From contig CBDCPI010000012.1 of NCBI GenBank assembly GCA_965220245.1, positions 62,001 through 126,000 of the forward strand: a stretch of 64,000 nucleotides of DNA. The letters are read 5' to 3'. Below, in pieces: positions 49,520 to 59,473 of this stretch. Position 1 is the first letter of the stretch, and each line of letters starts with the position of its first letter. The notes below the pieces were generated by a model. It searched no databases. It saw nothing but the letters and a program-made list of their open reading frames with translations, and was not told where the DNA came from. The translations under genes were made by a program, and so were the position numbers. This DNA is from CBDCPI01 sp965220245. GTDB taxonomy: Bacteria; Chloroflexota; Dehalococcoidia; Lucifugimonadales; UBA3495.

Positions 49520-50458
49520 TTGACCATCTTTTCCGGGGCTAAGCGGACCAAGTTCTGGGCGGTGGGCTTCATTAACTGCGGTTCTATATTGGCCGCCATC
49601 AGCGTGCTTGCCTTGGTTGTGGCCTGCTCGGGCGCGCCGAGCGCTGGCACCCCGCTCCCGGCCACGCCCCAGTTTAGCGCCGTTATAGCAACCACCGACC
49701 ACGCGGTAGGCCCAAACCGCATAGTTTTCGGCGTGATTGACCGCGACGGTATGCCGGTCCGCGGCGAGGTGGTGCAGGTACGGATCCGCTATCTCCCACC
49801 GGGACAGCCCCCTGGAGAAGCCGGGTCCTGGGTTCCGGCCGACTTCATTCCTTGGCCCGTCGGACCCCAGGGAGTGTTCAAGACTACCCTATCCTTCGAC
49901 ACTCCGGGGTTCTGGCAGATGGAAGTTGGTTTCTCCGCTCCGGACGGGGCCGACGCCTCAGCCGTTAGCACCGTTGAAGTCAAGTCCGAATCCGCCACCC
50001 CGGGGCTCGATCAGCCAGCGCCCCCCAGCGTTACTCCCGTCGGGGACCAGGTCGATGACTTGGCAACCATCACCAGCTCTCCGGTCCCCGACCCCGACCT
50101 GTACCGCCTTTCCATCCACGAGGCGCTACAGGAAGCTAAACCCTTGGTTGTGGCCTTTGCCACCCCCGCGTTTTGCGTGACCGCAGTGTGCGGGCCTCAG
50201 GTGGCAGTCCTCTCCCAGCTAAAAGACCGCTTCCCGGAGCGGGCCAACTTCATCCATGTCGAAGCTTTTGAGAACCCCCACCTCATCACCGGCGGCCGCC
50301 CGGCGGGAGGATTCGCGCCCGCCGTCACCGAATGGAACCTGCCTACCGAACCGTGGACCTTCGTCGTGAATAGTGAGGGGATGGTCCACGCCAAATTTGA
50401 AGCCTTTACTACCCTGGAAGAGCTTCAAGCGTCCTTGGAAGAGGTAATTAGCCCTTAG
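49520..50458 (+). CDS. Lipoprotein with Ig-like and thioredoxin-like domains
   Basis: 312 residues from TTG 49520 (AAGGAG upstream). Lipobox LVVACSG near residue 36 puts it on the outer face of the membrane. A beta-sandwich (about 60-165) is followed by a thioredoxin-like domain opening VAFATPAFCVTAVCGP. There the two Cys are separated by four residues instead of CxxC. It ends with PWTFVVNSEGMVHAKFE, typical of the fold. Perhaps a thiol or metal-binding assembly factor. Confidence 0.8.
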   Translation: MTIFSGAKRTKFWAVGFINCGSILAAISVLALVVACSGAPSAGTPLPATPQFSAVIATTDHAVGPNRIVFGVIDRDGMPVRGEVVQVRIRYLPPGQPPGEAGSWVPADFIPWPVGPQGVFKTTLSFDTPGFWQMEVGFSAPDGADASAVSTVEVKSESATPGLDQPAPPSVTPVGDQVDDLATITSSPVPDPDLYRLSIHEALQEAKPLVVAFATPAFCVTAVCGPQVAVLSQLKDRFPERANFIHVEAFENPHLITGGRPAGGFAPAVTEWNLPTEPWTFVVNSEGMVHAKFEAFTTLEELQASLEEVISP

Positions 50459-50799
50459 TCGTCGAGGCCCACAGCCACCAGTTCCGCTCCTTGAGAAACG
50501 TAGGTGACCAGGACGCTTTGGCCCAGCAACTGGTGTTCTTTCAAGTGGGACGGAGTGAACCCGATAAAGCCTTCGGCGGCGCGGAAAGTCCAAATCACGT
50601 CGGCCTCATCGCGAATTCGCAGCGTCTCCAGCTCGATAATGCTGCGGTTCACCACCTCGACGACCATACCCCGCACCTGCCCATCGACCACGGTGGGAGT
50701 CATCATGGAATCGCTGTCACACCCACTGGACCAAGCTAATAACAGGGCTACCGCCGGAAACACCAAGAAAACAGCAACTAGCCTGTTGCCCAACATCAA
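50455..50799 (-). CDS. Small lipoprotein of the ABC operon
   Basis: 114 residues. Hydrophobic leader ending LLLAWSSGCDSDS, a lipobox-like site. The rest is a small beta-rich domain (VDGQVRGMVVEVVNRSIIEL). It overlaps the permease end by 4 nt and the convergent lipoprotein end by 4 nt. No family recognised. Confidence 0.75.
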   Translation of the reverse strand: MMLGNRLVAVFLVFPAVALLLAWSSGCDSDSMMTPTVVDGQVRGMVVEVVNRSIIELETLRIRDEADVIWTFRAAEGFIGFTPSHLKEHQLLGQSVLVTYVSQGAELVAVGLDD

Positions 50800-51878
50800 C
50801 TAAACCGGAAAACCCGGGTGGCAATTAAAGCGGTAACCACGATCCAGATGCCCAGCGACCCCAAGTGGGGCCACGTATCCCAAAGGGGCGCACTGTCGAT
50901 AGCCACCTCCCGCAAGGCTTCCAGCATGGGCGTCAGGGGCAAGACCTTGGCGGCGTCGGGCAGTACCCACGGCAGCGTGGCGGTGGAAAAGAAGGTGCCC
51001 GCGAAAAACATCATGGGCAAAGCCACCGCGTTGCCCATCCCCGACGCCGCCGCCGGGCTGCGGGCCCAAGCCGAAAGGATGAACCCGATATTCAGAAACA
51101 CCATGGCGCCCAATAGAGCTATCAAGAACACCCAGGCCGCATTGCCGTGAATTTCCGCCCCGAAGACGAACACACCCACGACTAGAATCAAAGCAACTTG
51201 GACTGCCGCCAGCAGCAGATGGGCGCTGATCTCTCCGGCGAAATACTTCCAAATGGGCAACGGCGTAACCAGCAGGCGCTTCAAAATGGACTGGTTGCGG
51301 TAGGTGCTGACCCGGACCGCAATCGAGATGATGGAGTTGGTCATTATTCCCAACCCGATCAACCCCATCAAGACCTCGTCGAAGTAGTCCACCTCCGGCA
51401 CTTGGAGCACCTCGGTGGCTACTCGTTGCGATGGGCGCAGCGGGCGGGCCTCAGGTTGAGTTTCGGCCACCAAGCTGCGGACGAGGCCGTCCACCAATTG
51501 GTTCCGGTCCTGGTCTCTGGAGCTATAGACCAAAGTCACCGGCTCCGGCGAATCGTTCTGAGTGTCTATGCCCTCAAAGTCTTGGGGGATGATGACCAAA
51601 TAGTCCAGGTCTTTTTCAATCACCCGGCGCCGGGCTGCCGCCTCGTCTTCAGGAACGGGGCGCAACTCCAAGAAGTCGATGGCCGCCAACTTTTCCCGCA
51701 ACAATCGGGCCCTAGCGTCGCCGGACTCGTCTACGATTGCCAAGCTCCCGGGGCCGACGCCTTTGATGTCGACAAGGCCGAATACCACCACCAAGAGTAG
51801 GGGGAAGAACAATGCCCAGAAGGCCGCTTGGCGGTTGCGGGCCAGGGTTTTGAGGTTGGCTACCGTAAGCGCGAGCAC
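50796..51878 (-). CDS. ABC-2 type transporter permease
   Basis: 360 residues. One membrane segment near the N-terminus (ALFFPLLLVVVFGLVDI), a ~150-residue external domain, then five membrane segments from about 170. YRNQSILKRLLVTPLP and the late PMMFFAGTFFSTATLP match the ABC-2 family. It lies 2 nt from the ATPase gene. Exports lipids, drugs or peptides; substrate unknown. Confidence 0.9.
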   Translation of the reverse strand: MLALTVANLKTLARNRQAAFWALFFPLLLVVVFGLVDIKGVGPGSLAIVDESGDARARLLREKLAAIDFLELRPVPEDEAAARRRVIEKDLDYLVIIPQDFEGIDTQNDSPEPVTLVYSSRDQDRNQLVDGLVRSLVAETQPEARPLRPSQRVATEVLQVPEVDYFDEVLMGLIGLGIMTNSIISIAVRVSTYRNQSILKRLLVTPLPIWKYFAGEISAHLLLAAVQVALILVVGVFVFGAEIHGNAAWVFLIALLGAMVFLNIGFILSAWARSPAAASGMGNAVALPMMFFAGTFFSTATLPWVLPDAAKVLPLTPMLEALREVAIDSAPLWDTWPHLGSLGIWIVVTALIATRVFRFS

Positions 51879-51880
51879 CC

Positions 51881-52804
51881 TCAGTCCCGTAGCTCGTTGC
51901 CGGTTAGCTCCAAGAAAACATCCTCCAGAGTCACCGGCGTGATTTCCAGGTGCTCCAAACTGATCTTGCTCCTGACTAACTCGTCCAAGATAGCGTCCAA
52001 GGCCCGGGGCGTGTTCCGCAGCCGGAGCAAGTAAGCGTTTTCAGCAACGGCTTGCACGAACTCCACGCCGCCGTCGAGGGAGGCAAACTGACCCTCGGTC
52101 AGCGGATCAGCCACCACCAGCTTAACGGTATAGGTAGCGTCCAAGCGGTTGATCAGGTTTCTGGGCTCATCTACAGTTAACAGACGGCCCCGGTCCATTA
52201 TCGCCAACCGGTGGCAGAGGGCCTCGGCCTCCTCCATGTAGTGGGTGGTCAGGACCACGGTGACACCCTGCTGGTGGATGTCGCGGACCAATGACCACAG
52301 GTTGCGGCGGGCTTGAGGGTCGAGGCCGGTGGTCGGTTCGTCCAAAATCACCAGTTCCGGTAAGTTGACCAAGCTGGCGGCTACGGTGAAGCGTTGTTTT
52401 TGGCCGCCGGAAAGCTGGTTGACCCGGCTATTGACTTTATCCAACAACCCAACGCGGTCCAACAACTCGTTAGGGGAGGCCCGCTTGGGGTAAAAGGAGC
52501 CGAGAAGCGCCAGGATTTCTTTCAAGGTCAAGTAGTCATGGTAGGCGGAGGACTGTAGCTGGACGCCGATGCGGGTTTTGACTTGGGCAGGTTTTTCGAG
52601 GACGTTCAGGCCCAACACCGCAGCAGTGCCCTCAGTCGGCTTCTGAAGCCCCTCGATAATCTCTAGTGTGGTGGTCTTGCCGGCCCCGTTGGGGCCCAGA
52701 ATGCCAAAGATTTCACCGCGCTTGACACTAAACGAAATGCCATCTACTGCGGTTATTGACCCAAACCGTTTGACCAGACTCTCTACGCGGACCGCTTCGT
52801 CCAT
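51881..52804 (-). CDS. ABC transporter ATP-binding protein
   Basis: 307 residues from ATG 52804; an open frame to 53005 is upstream noise. Walker A GPNGAGKTTT, signature NQLSGGQKQRF, Walker B ELVILDEPTTGLD, H-loop LTTHYMEEAEAL. The C-terminal ~80 residues form the DrrA-like regulatory domain. First gene of a three-gene operon with the permease and the small lipoprotein. A 9 bp perfect hairpin (52871-52893) lies 67 nt upstream. Confidence 0.93.
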   Translation of the reverse strand: MDEAVRVESLVKRFGSITAVDGISFSVKRGEIFGILGPNGAGKTTTLEIIEGLQKPTEGTAAVLGLNVLEKPAQVKTRIGVQLQSSAYHDYLTLKEILALLGSFYPKRASPNELLDRVGLLDKVNSRVNQLSGGQKQRFTVAASLVNLPELVILDEPTTGLDPQARRNLWSLVRDIHQQGVTVVLTTHYMEEAEALCHRLAIMDRGRLLTVDEPRNLINRLDATYTVKLVVADPLTEGQFASLDGGVEFVQAVAENAYLLRLRNTPRALDAILDELVRSKISLEHLEITPVTLEDVFLELTGNELRD

Positions 52805-52936
52805 GACAGCAACCAAGATAATACCACAATCACCCTTGGCCCAATGGCGGTATTTGCCGGACGAGAAGCAGGCGTCTCCGCTAAGGAGACGCCGGGGCAT
52901 TTCAAGGGCTTGGGCAATTTGCGATATAATCCCCAA

Positions 52937-53036
52937 TGCTTTTACCTGGAACCCTGCGAGTCCATCGCCGAAACCGAACGGCGGACCGTGTACCGCTAAG
53001 TACATCCGCGACGCCGAGAACCCAGCCTACGGCTAG
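52937..53036 (+). pseudogene. Third, decayed copy of the HEPN/PaREP1-like gene
   Basis: The frame reads CFYLEPCESIAETERR and stops at TAA 52997. A second frame gives YIRDAE and then a stop. These match CFYDGICNEETERR and EYIRDAEALA of the intact gene directly downstream. Only the C-terminal third remains. Confidence 0.65.
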
Positions 53037-53058
53037 AATGGGCAGAGGAGACAACACT

Positions 53059-53439
53059 GTGGTAGCCACCAACAGAGTAGCGGAGATTTTTGCCGACGCC
53101 CGCGCGGTCCACGGCAGCGCATTGCGAGTGCTGGAGCAGGGGGACATCCGCGACGCGGCGGAAAAGGCGTGGTGCGCCATCAAGCGGGCTACCGACGCCC
53201 TGATTCTGGCCCGCACCGGCGAAGAGCCCCGTACCACGGCGCGGACCTCAAATGACTTGGACGCTTTGGCAAGACAGGACAGCAGTGTCAAGCCGCTGGT
53301 CGGCCGCTATTACAGCCGGATTAGCCAACTGCATGGTTCCTGCTTTTACGATGGTATCTGCAATGAAGAGACCGAACGCCGCATCCGGGAGACCGCCGAG
53401 TACATCCGCGACGCCGAAGCTCTGGCGGCCTTGGCCTGA
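53059..53439 (+). CDS. HEPN/PaREP1-like protein, copy 1
   Basis: 126 residues from GTG 53059 (AGAGGAG 8 nt upstream). All-helical; GDIRDAAEKAWCAIKRATDA resembles HEPN-type and archaeal PaREP1 proteins. An R-x4-H pattern (RISQLH), the HEPN ribonuclease signature spacing, is present. Near-tandem duplicate of the next gene, about 60% identical by eye. May be an RNase toxin, or a nucleotide-binding partner; no MNT partner is adjacent. Confidence 0.65.
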   Translation: MVATNRVAEIFADARAVHGSALRVLEQGDIRDAAEKAWCAIKRATDALILARTGEEPRTTARTSNDLDALARQDSSVKPLVGRYYSRISQLHGSCFYDGICNEETERRIRETAEYIRDAEALAALA

Positions 53440-53464
53440 AAGGCCAACGAGAGAGGTAGACCAC

Positions 53465-53839
53465 ATGGCGGCTGACGACCGGGTAAAAGAGATTTTCGCC
53501 GATGCCAGGGCGCTTCAAGATGACGCTCTGGAGATGCTGGCACAGGGCAAGATTCGCAACGCGGCGGAAAAATCTTGGGGCGCGACGAAGCGGGCCACCG
53601 ACGCCCTGGCCTTGGCGCGGACGGGAGAGGAACCCCCAACCACCGCGATGACCACCGAAGCCCTGCTGACGCTGGCAAGAGAGTCCGACGTCTTCGAGCC
53701 TCTGGTCGGGCGGTACTTTACCAGCATCAGCTACCTGCATGGTTCTTGTTTCTACAACGGGATGTGTAACCCTGACACTGAACGCCGCATTCGCCAGACC
53801 ATAGACTACATCCAAGATGCCGAAGCCCTGGCGGCCTGA
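53465..53839 (+). CDS. HEPN/PaREP1-like protein, copy 2
   Basis: 124 residues from ATG 53465 (AGAGGT upstream). Same helical plan as copy 1 (GKIRNAAEKSWGATKRATDA). The first Arg of the R-x4-H pattern is Ser here (SISYLH), so if copy 1 is a nuclease this copy could be an inactive partner. The 25 nt gap suggests one transcript. Confidence 0.65.
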   Translation: MAADDRVKEIFADARALQDDALEMLAQGKIRNAAEKSWGATKRATDALALARTGEEPPTTAMTTEALLTLARESDVFEPLVGRYFTSISYLHGSCFYNGMCNPDTERRIRQTIDYIQDAEALAA

Positions 53840-54013
53840 GAATCCAGCCTATTGGTGACCCTATTGCGGAAGGTTGGCCCAAGGCGCGGGTGTCACAGGA
53901 CCGGGCGAATGCCCGGATTGGGAACGATTCTCAATTGTGTTACCATTCTGACGCGCTACGATACGGCAAATCGCCGGAAAGTCGGCTCAGGGCAGCGTTG
54001 CGGAGAGACCGCC

Positions 54014-54769
54014 ATGACCTCCAAGCTCCGGCACGGCATGATCCCCTACAACAAAGAAGAGGACGACATTTATAGCGGCCTCTGTTTCAACCCGGACGAG
54101 CCGGAGCCGCTGCCTGACGCAATGTATCAAGAGACCGTCCTTCGGGAAATAATGTACCTGCTGGCCGCCCGGTTCTCCACTACGGGACTTCGGAGCGACG
54201 TTTTTCTCAGCAGCAACACCTTCATCTGCTACGACCGCAGCAACCTGAACATTCGGGTGGGACCCGACTGCTACCTGGCCTTTGGCGTGGACGCCGCCGC
54301 CATCCGGGCGCGGCGGCTGTATCTGCCTTGGGAAGCGGGCAAGATGCCCGACTTCGCCTTGGAAGTAGCCTCGGAAACCACTGCGGAAAGCGACGGAGGG
54401 CAGAAGCGCGAACTGTACCGGCGGTTGGGCGTTGGCGAATATTGGCGGTTTGACCGGTCCGGCGGCGAGTATTACGGAGAGCCATTGATCGGTGAGCGGC
54501 TGGTGAACGGCCGCTATCAGCGGCTTGAAATCCGCCGGGAAGACGACGGACCAATCCGGGGCTACAGCCCGACCCTAGACCTGTTCCTGTCCTGGGAAGT
54601 GCAGGATGAACAGGGGTGGCTGTGCTTCTACGACCCGGCGACAGGACTGCGTCTGCCTACCTATCAGGAAGTCCTAGACTTCGGACAAATTGCCGAAGCG
54701 CGGGCCGACGCTGCCGAAGCGGAAGTCAGGGAGTTGCGCGAACAACTGCGCCGGTTGCGGGAACCGTAA
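54014..54769 (+). CDS. Uma2-family (PD-(D/E)xK-fold) protein
   Basis: 251 residues from ATG 54014 (GGAGAG upstream). Core residues: VGPDCYLAFGVD, then MPDFALEVASETT, where Asp and Glu-x-x form the restriction-endonuclease-like active site. Residues 220-251 form a short coiled coil (AEARADAAEAEVRELREQLR). Uma2 proteins are abundant in Cyanobacteria and Chloroflexota; function unknown, possibly linked to mobile elements. Confidence 0.88.
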   Translation: MTSKLRHGMIPYNKEEDDIYSGLCFNPDEPEPLPDAMYQETVLREIMYLLAARFSTTGLRSDVFLSSNTFICYDRSNLNIRVGPDCYLAFGVDAAAIRARRLYLPWEAGKMPDFALEVASETTAESDGGQKRELYRRLGVGEYWRFDRSGGEYYGEPLIGERLVNGRYQRLEIRREDDGPIRGYSPTLDLFLSWEVQDEQGWLCFYDPATGLRLPTYQEVLDFGQIAEARADAAEAEVRELREQLRRLREP

Positions 54770-54787
54770 CGCAACCGGCGGCGATCA

Positions 54788-55350
54788 ACGCAAGGACGCG
54801 AAGGCGCAAAGTATCATCTCATTTGCCAATGAAAACCCTGCGTCCTTGCGTTAGTGATTACGACTAAAAATGAAAGACCATGTCGGAGGCAGTATGGAAT
54901 AACGCAGTGCGAAGATGATGATAACGTGATGCGCTCCAACAGCAATTCCACGTTGTCCCCAGAATTTCTGGATTCCGGCTCAAGGCCGGCCCTTCGACAA
55001 GCTCAGGAGACGAGGACTGGTTTAGGTAATTGTTCACGCATCAGTAATTTTCGTGGCAATGAACATACCCAACTCGTCATTCCCGCGCAGGCGGGAATCC
55101 AGAAATTCTAGGCACAAGGACCGCCACTGGCTGGTAAGATCCTGGACTCCCGCGAAAGCGGGAGTGACGGCTGGTGACTGGCCGCCATTTTCGTTCCTCT
55201 TACGTGGCCCGTCGCGGCGGGCCATCCGCGCAATTCTGAAGGAGCGGAGCGACTGAAGAATCTAAAGCCCTTGCCCTGAATCAACCTTGACTTGCCCGAT
55301 GAATTTTAGACCCTTCATTCCGTTCAGGGTGACGAATAGCAGATAGGGTG
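54788..55350. repeat. Repeat-rich gap before ctaA
   Basis: A palindromic CGCAAGGACGC...GCGTCCTTGCG pair (54788-54858). Then ATTCCGGCTCAAGGCCGG, a half MITE end TTCACGCATCAGTAA (55034-55048), an inverted TTCCCGCGCAGGCGGGAA/CTCCCGCGAAAGCGGGAG pair (55079-55168), GGCCCGTCGCGGCGGGCC (55206-55223) and AGAATCTAAAGC/GGGTGACG arms to 55335. No gene between 54770 and 55626. Confidence 0.7.
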
Positions 55351-55385
55351 ACAATTAAACGTCCTGTTGGCGGGCCCGGTTCACG

Positions 55386-55414
55386 TTGACAACCCCCAAG
55401 GGCTATGGTACGTT
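55386..55414 (+). promoter_or_regulatory. Possible promoter of ctaAB
   Basis: TTGACA (55386-55391), 17 nt, TACGTT (55409-55414). About 205 nt before the ctaA ATG. The -10 is weak. Confidence 0.4.
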
Positions 55415-55626
55415 GCTGGACGGATTTCGTACCCAGTACTAAGGGCCGCACATGCCATCGAGTCTTAAACCGCCCTAGTTGGCGATAACCCCTTCTTGAT
55501 AGAGTTCCCAACCACATGCCTGCACCAGCGTCCCGGTGGGATGAACAGCAGTGGACCGGCGCCAGCCGCCCAAGGGCCGGCGGCCTCTGAAGACCTTGGT
55601 TTTAGAGAGCATTCTCCGGGGGCCGG

Positions 55627-56587
55627 ATGGCGCTAGCTAAGACGGGCGCACCTCTTTCCCGCCAGAGCCGGGTGCTCCCCTGGTTTCGCGGGCTGTCCCT
55701 GATAACCGCCGCCGCGGTGTTTGCCTTGGTCGTGTTGGGTGGGGTGGTGAGGGTCACCGAGTCGGGCTTGGGCTGCCCTGACTGGCCTCTATGCCACTCC
55801 GGCATACTCCCTCCGCTGGAATCCAAAGCCCTGATCGAATTCAGCCATCGCGTCGTTGCATCCTTCTTGGTGGGGCCTCTGGTCTTGGCAACCGTAGCGG
55901 TGACCTGGATAGCCTACCGGCGAGAGCCCGGGTTGGTGATTACCGCCAACCTGAGTCTAGTCCTCTTGGTGGTCCAAGCACTGCTGGGGGGAGCAAGCGT
56001 GCTCAACGAACTGCCCGGAGCCATTGTGGCCGCTCACTTGGCCTTGGGTCAGGCCCTGCTGGCCTGCTTGCTGGTAGTCGTGGTCATCGCCTACCGGGGA
56101 CCGCTGGGCTTCTTTAACCAGCGCCGCCCCGACGGGTCTCCCGACCGGTTTCCGATGCTGTTGCTGGCTTCCGGGATTGGGGTGTATGGTCTGGTAATAT
56201 CGGGGTCCATCGTGACGGTCAGCAACGCGACTTGGGCCTGCCCCGACTGGCCCCTCTGCCAGGGAGAAATCTTCCCAGAGCATCGTCTGCCCGCGATACA
56301 CATGGGGCACCGCCTGATAGTGGCTATTATCGGAATCTTCGTGATGTACGTTCTGCACTTGGGGATTCGACAACGCTTCCGGCCCCCTCACGTTCGATTC
56401 ACGTCTATGGCGGTGGCGGCCCTCTTCGTCGCTCAAGTGCTGATTGGCGCTGTCACGGTGTGGCTGGTGTTCCCGGCGGAACTCCAAGCCCTGCACCTAG
56501 CGGCGGCCACCGCGCTATGGGCCAGCATGGTACTGTTAGTCGGCCTGGCAATCACGGCCAGCCCCGCCCCGGGGGCCGAGAGTTCCT

Positions 56588-56595
<8 letters not shown>
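55627..56595 (+). CDS. ctaA: Heme A synthase
   Basis: 322 residues, eight membrane segments in two homologous halves. Both halves keep a CPDWPLC motif, and His residues (EFSHR, AHLALGQ, HMGHR, LHLAAA) are placed as heme ligands. Oxidises the C8 methyl of heme O to a formyl for cytochrome oxidase. The next gene overlaps by 8 nt. Confidence 0.93.
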
Positions 56596-57505
<910 letters not shown>

Positions 57506-57547
57506 CCCTCGGCCTCCTTGCTGCCTGGAAGGGTGTGTTAGAAGTTC

Positions 57548-57715
57548 CTTCTCCATTTGTTATGAAAATAGGCTATTTTCATCCGCATACGTGGCCCGCC
57601 GCGGCGGGCCATTAGCAATTCTGAGCGGGAGCGAAGAATCTCAGCTACAGTGGCGAGACCTTTAGCTCTGCTCAGGGTGACCTGCTCAGGGTGACAATGA
57701 AAAGACCTTGGCCGA
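57548..57715. repeat. Repeat cluster after ctaB
   Basis: Perfect palindromes ATGAAAATAG-G-CTATTTTCAT (57564-57584) and GGCCCGCCGCGGCGGGCC (57595-57612), then a GCGAAGAATCTCAGC...GGGTGACAATGAAAAGACC repeat unit. Similar to 55200-55340. No gene. Confidence 0.6.
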
Positions 57716-57750
57716 CTTTGCACATGCCCTGGGCGCTCCTACGGGGTTAC

Positions 57751-57778
57751 TTGCCCGGATACCGTTATCGCCTATAAT
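57751..57778 (+). promoter_or_regulatory. Promoter of the VOC gene
   Basis: TTGCCC (57751-57756), 16 nt, consensus TATAAT (57773-57778), about 97 nt before the ATG. Confidence 0.55.
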
Positions 57779-57875
57779 TGGATGGCCCGGACAAGCGAAA
57801 GGCCCCAAGGGCGGTCCAAGCCCGGTGCGCCTTTAGACAACCGGAAACGGTAACGCGGTCAGATAGGAGAAGGAC

Positions 57876-58214
57876 ATGGAGCGACCGAGGATACGCCACG
57901 TGGCGCTAAACGTGCAGGACCGGGACAAAGAGGCCGAGTATTACAAGCGCGTGTTCGGGATGGAGGAAAAACACCGCGGCCCCAACGGGACGGTGTACTT
58001 ATCCGACGGCTTCGTCGGGGTAGCCCTCATATCCAATCCGGACATGCCCTGGGGGATAAACCACTTTGGGTTTCAGGTAGACAGCGTCAAAGCTATCGAA
58101 GAGTCCGCCGAGACCACGGCCAACGCCAACACCTACGGCGCGGTCGCCGAAAGTTGGATTCGGGACCCCGAGGGCCACCGGGTTGACGTATCCGAGGGGG
58201 GCTGGCCTATCTAG
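57876..58214 (+). CDS. VOC-superfamily protein
   Basis: 112 residues, ATG with AGGAGAAGG upstream. RHVALNVQDRDKEAEYYKRV opens the first module, GINHFGFQVD the second, and it ends DPEGHRVDVSEGG. His 8, His of NHFGF and Glu near the end are candidate metal ligands. Slightly short for the family. Possible glyoxalase/dioxygenase-like enzyme. An IS630 element begins 18 nt after its stop. Confidence 0.85.
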   Translation: MERPRIRHVALNVQDRDKEAEYYKRVFGMEEKHRGPNGTVYLSDGFVGVALISNPDMPWGINHFGFQVDSVKAIEESAETTANANTYGAVAESWIRDPEGHRVDVSEGGWPI

Positions 58215-58231
58215 GGCAGCGCCAGCCGAGC

Positions 58232-59473
58232 CCCTAAACTAAAGCCAAGGTGGGATGTACATATGGCCGGTGGTGGGGATCGGTACGAGGGTTACGCGGG
58301 AGCCCCTCTGCTCTTGATTGCAGGATGGTCCGGCAGCGGCGCTTGACCTCCTCTTTCCGCCCGGCCAGCCCATCGAAGAAGTTCCCGACCCTCTCCTGAA
58401 CCAGTTCCTTGGTCCCCAAGCACAGATTTCCGGTGGCCTCCTCTCTCGCCCAGCCCCAGATGGCCTCGTCAGCGTTGAAGTCCGGGCTGTATCCCGGCAG
58501 GTTCACCAGCCGCAGGTTCACTCCGGGCTTGCCCAGCCATTCCCGCACCGCGTATCCCCGGTGGGCCGGCGCGTTGTCCCAGATCACGTTCAGCCGACCG
58601 CTGTGCCTCTCCCTCAACTGCTCCAGGAAGGCTGCCGACGTTCCTGAGTTGCTGTTCCCCTCCAGTTCCATCCACTCCACCTGGCCGGTCTCCAGGCACA
58701 CCGCCGAATAGTAGCTGGCCTTCTCTCCGTAGCGCGGGCTAGTCGAGTCCACCAAGGCTGGCTCTCCCCGGAGCACCCATTTGCCCCGCAGTTCGGCGTC
58801 CGCACGGAAATGGGCCTCGTCGGCGAAGAATATCTTTTCCCCGGATTCTTGAGATTGGAATGCCAAGGCGGCGTACTCCTCCACGAAGGCCTCCCGTTTC
58901 TCCGCATCAGCCTTGAGCAGACGCTTTTTGGGGCGCTTGAACGCGAATCCCAGACGGTGCAGATAGTTCAGGCAAGAGCTGCGGCTCAGGCTGATACTGA
59001 AGCGCTCCGAGGCAAACAGCCGCACCACCTTCCAGTTCCAGTTGGCCATGACGATGCCCGACTTGGCGGGCAACTCCTGCACCGCGGCACTCAACGCCGC
59101 CTGCTGCGCCTCTTCGAGGGCGGGGGGGAACCACCGGACTGCTCGAAGATCAGGGCCGCCGGACCTCCCTCGCTGAAGGCGGTGGCCCATCTGCCGATGG
59201 TGTGAGCATCCCGGCTCAGTGCATGGGCGGTGGCCGAGGCGGTCATGTTCCGGCACAGGAGCCACAGAGCGTGCCACCGTTCTCTTTCCCGAGGCGTCGG
59301 CGCCAGGTACATCCTGCTGCGCACACCAGCCAAGTCCAACTGCCACCGTTCCAAGTCCGGTCTTATCCCCCTCATACCCATCACCATCCCCACTCAGTCT
59401 GTTCCCCGTCCTGACGCTATACCTCCCTGATTCTAGCCAACGTATATGCAGGTTTCACCTTGGCTTTGGTTTA
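58232..59473 (-). mobile_element. IS630-type insertion sequence
   Basis: Ends are inverted: AAACTAAAGCCAAGGTG at 58236 and CACCTTGGCTTTGGTTT at 59456. TA is present at both outer edges, as for IS630. The only gene is the frameshifted transposase. About 1.24 kb. No second copy is in the window. Confidence 0.85.
58234..59393 (-). CDS. IS630-family transposase, two frames joined at a C7 run
   Basis: Frame 1 from ATG 59393 encodes the helix-turn-helix part (ALWLLCRNMTASATAHALSR) and stops at about 59091. The -1 frame continues with PALEEAQQAALSAAV to a full DDE domain: FADEAHFRAD (Asp), VIWDNAPAHRG (Asp), NADEAIWGW (Glu). The frames overlap at TTCCCCCCCGCCC near 59124-59136. Ribosomal or transcriptional slippage there would give about 386 residues. 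Slippage is known in this family; a decayed gene is the alternative. Confidence 0.8.
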
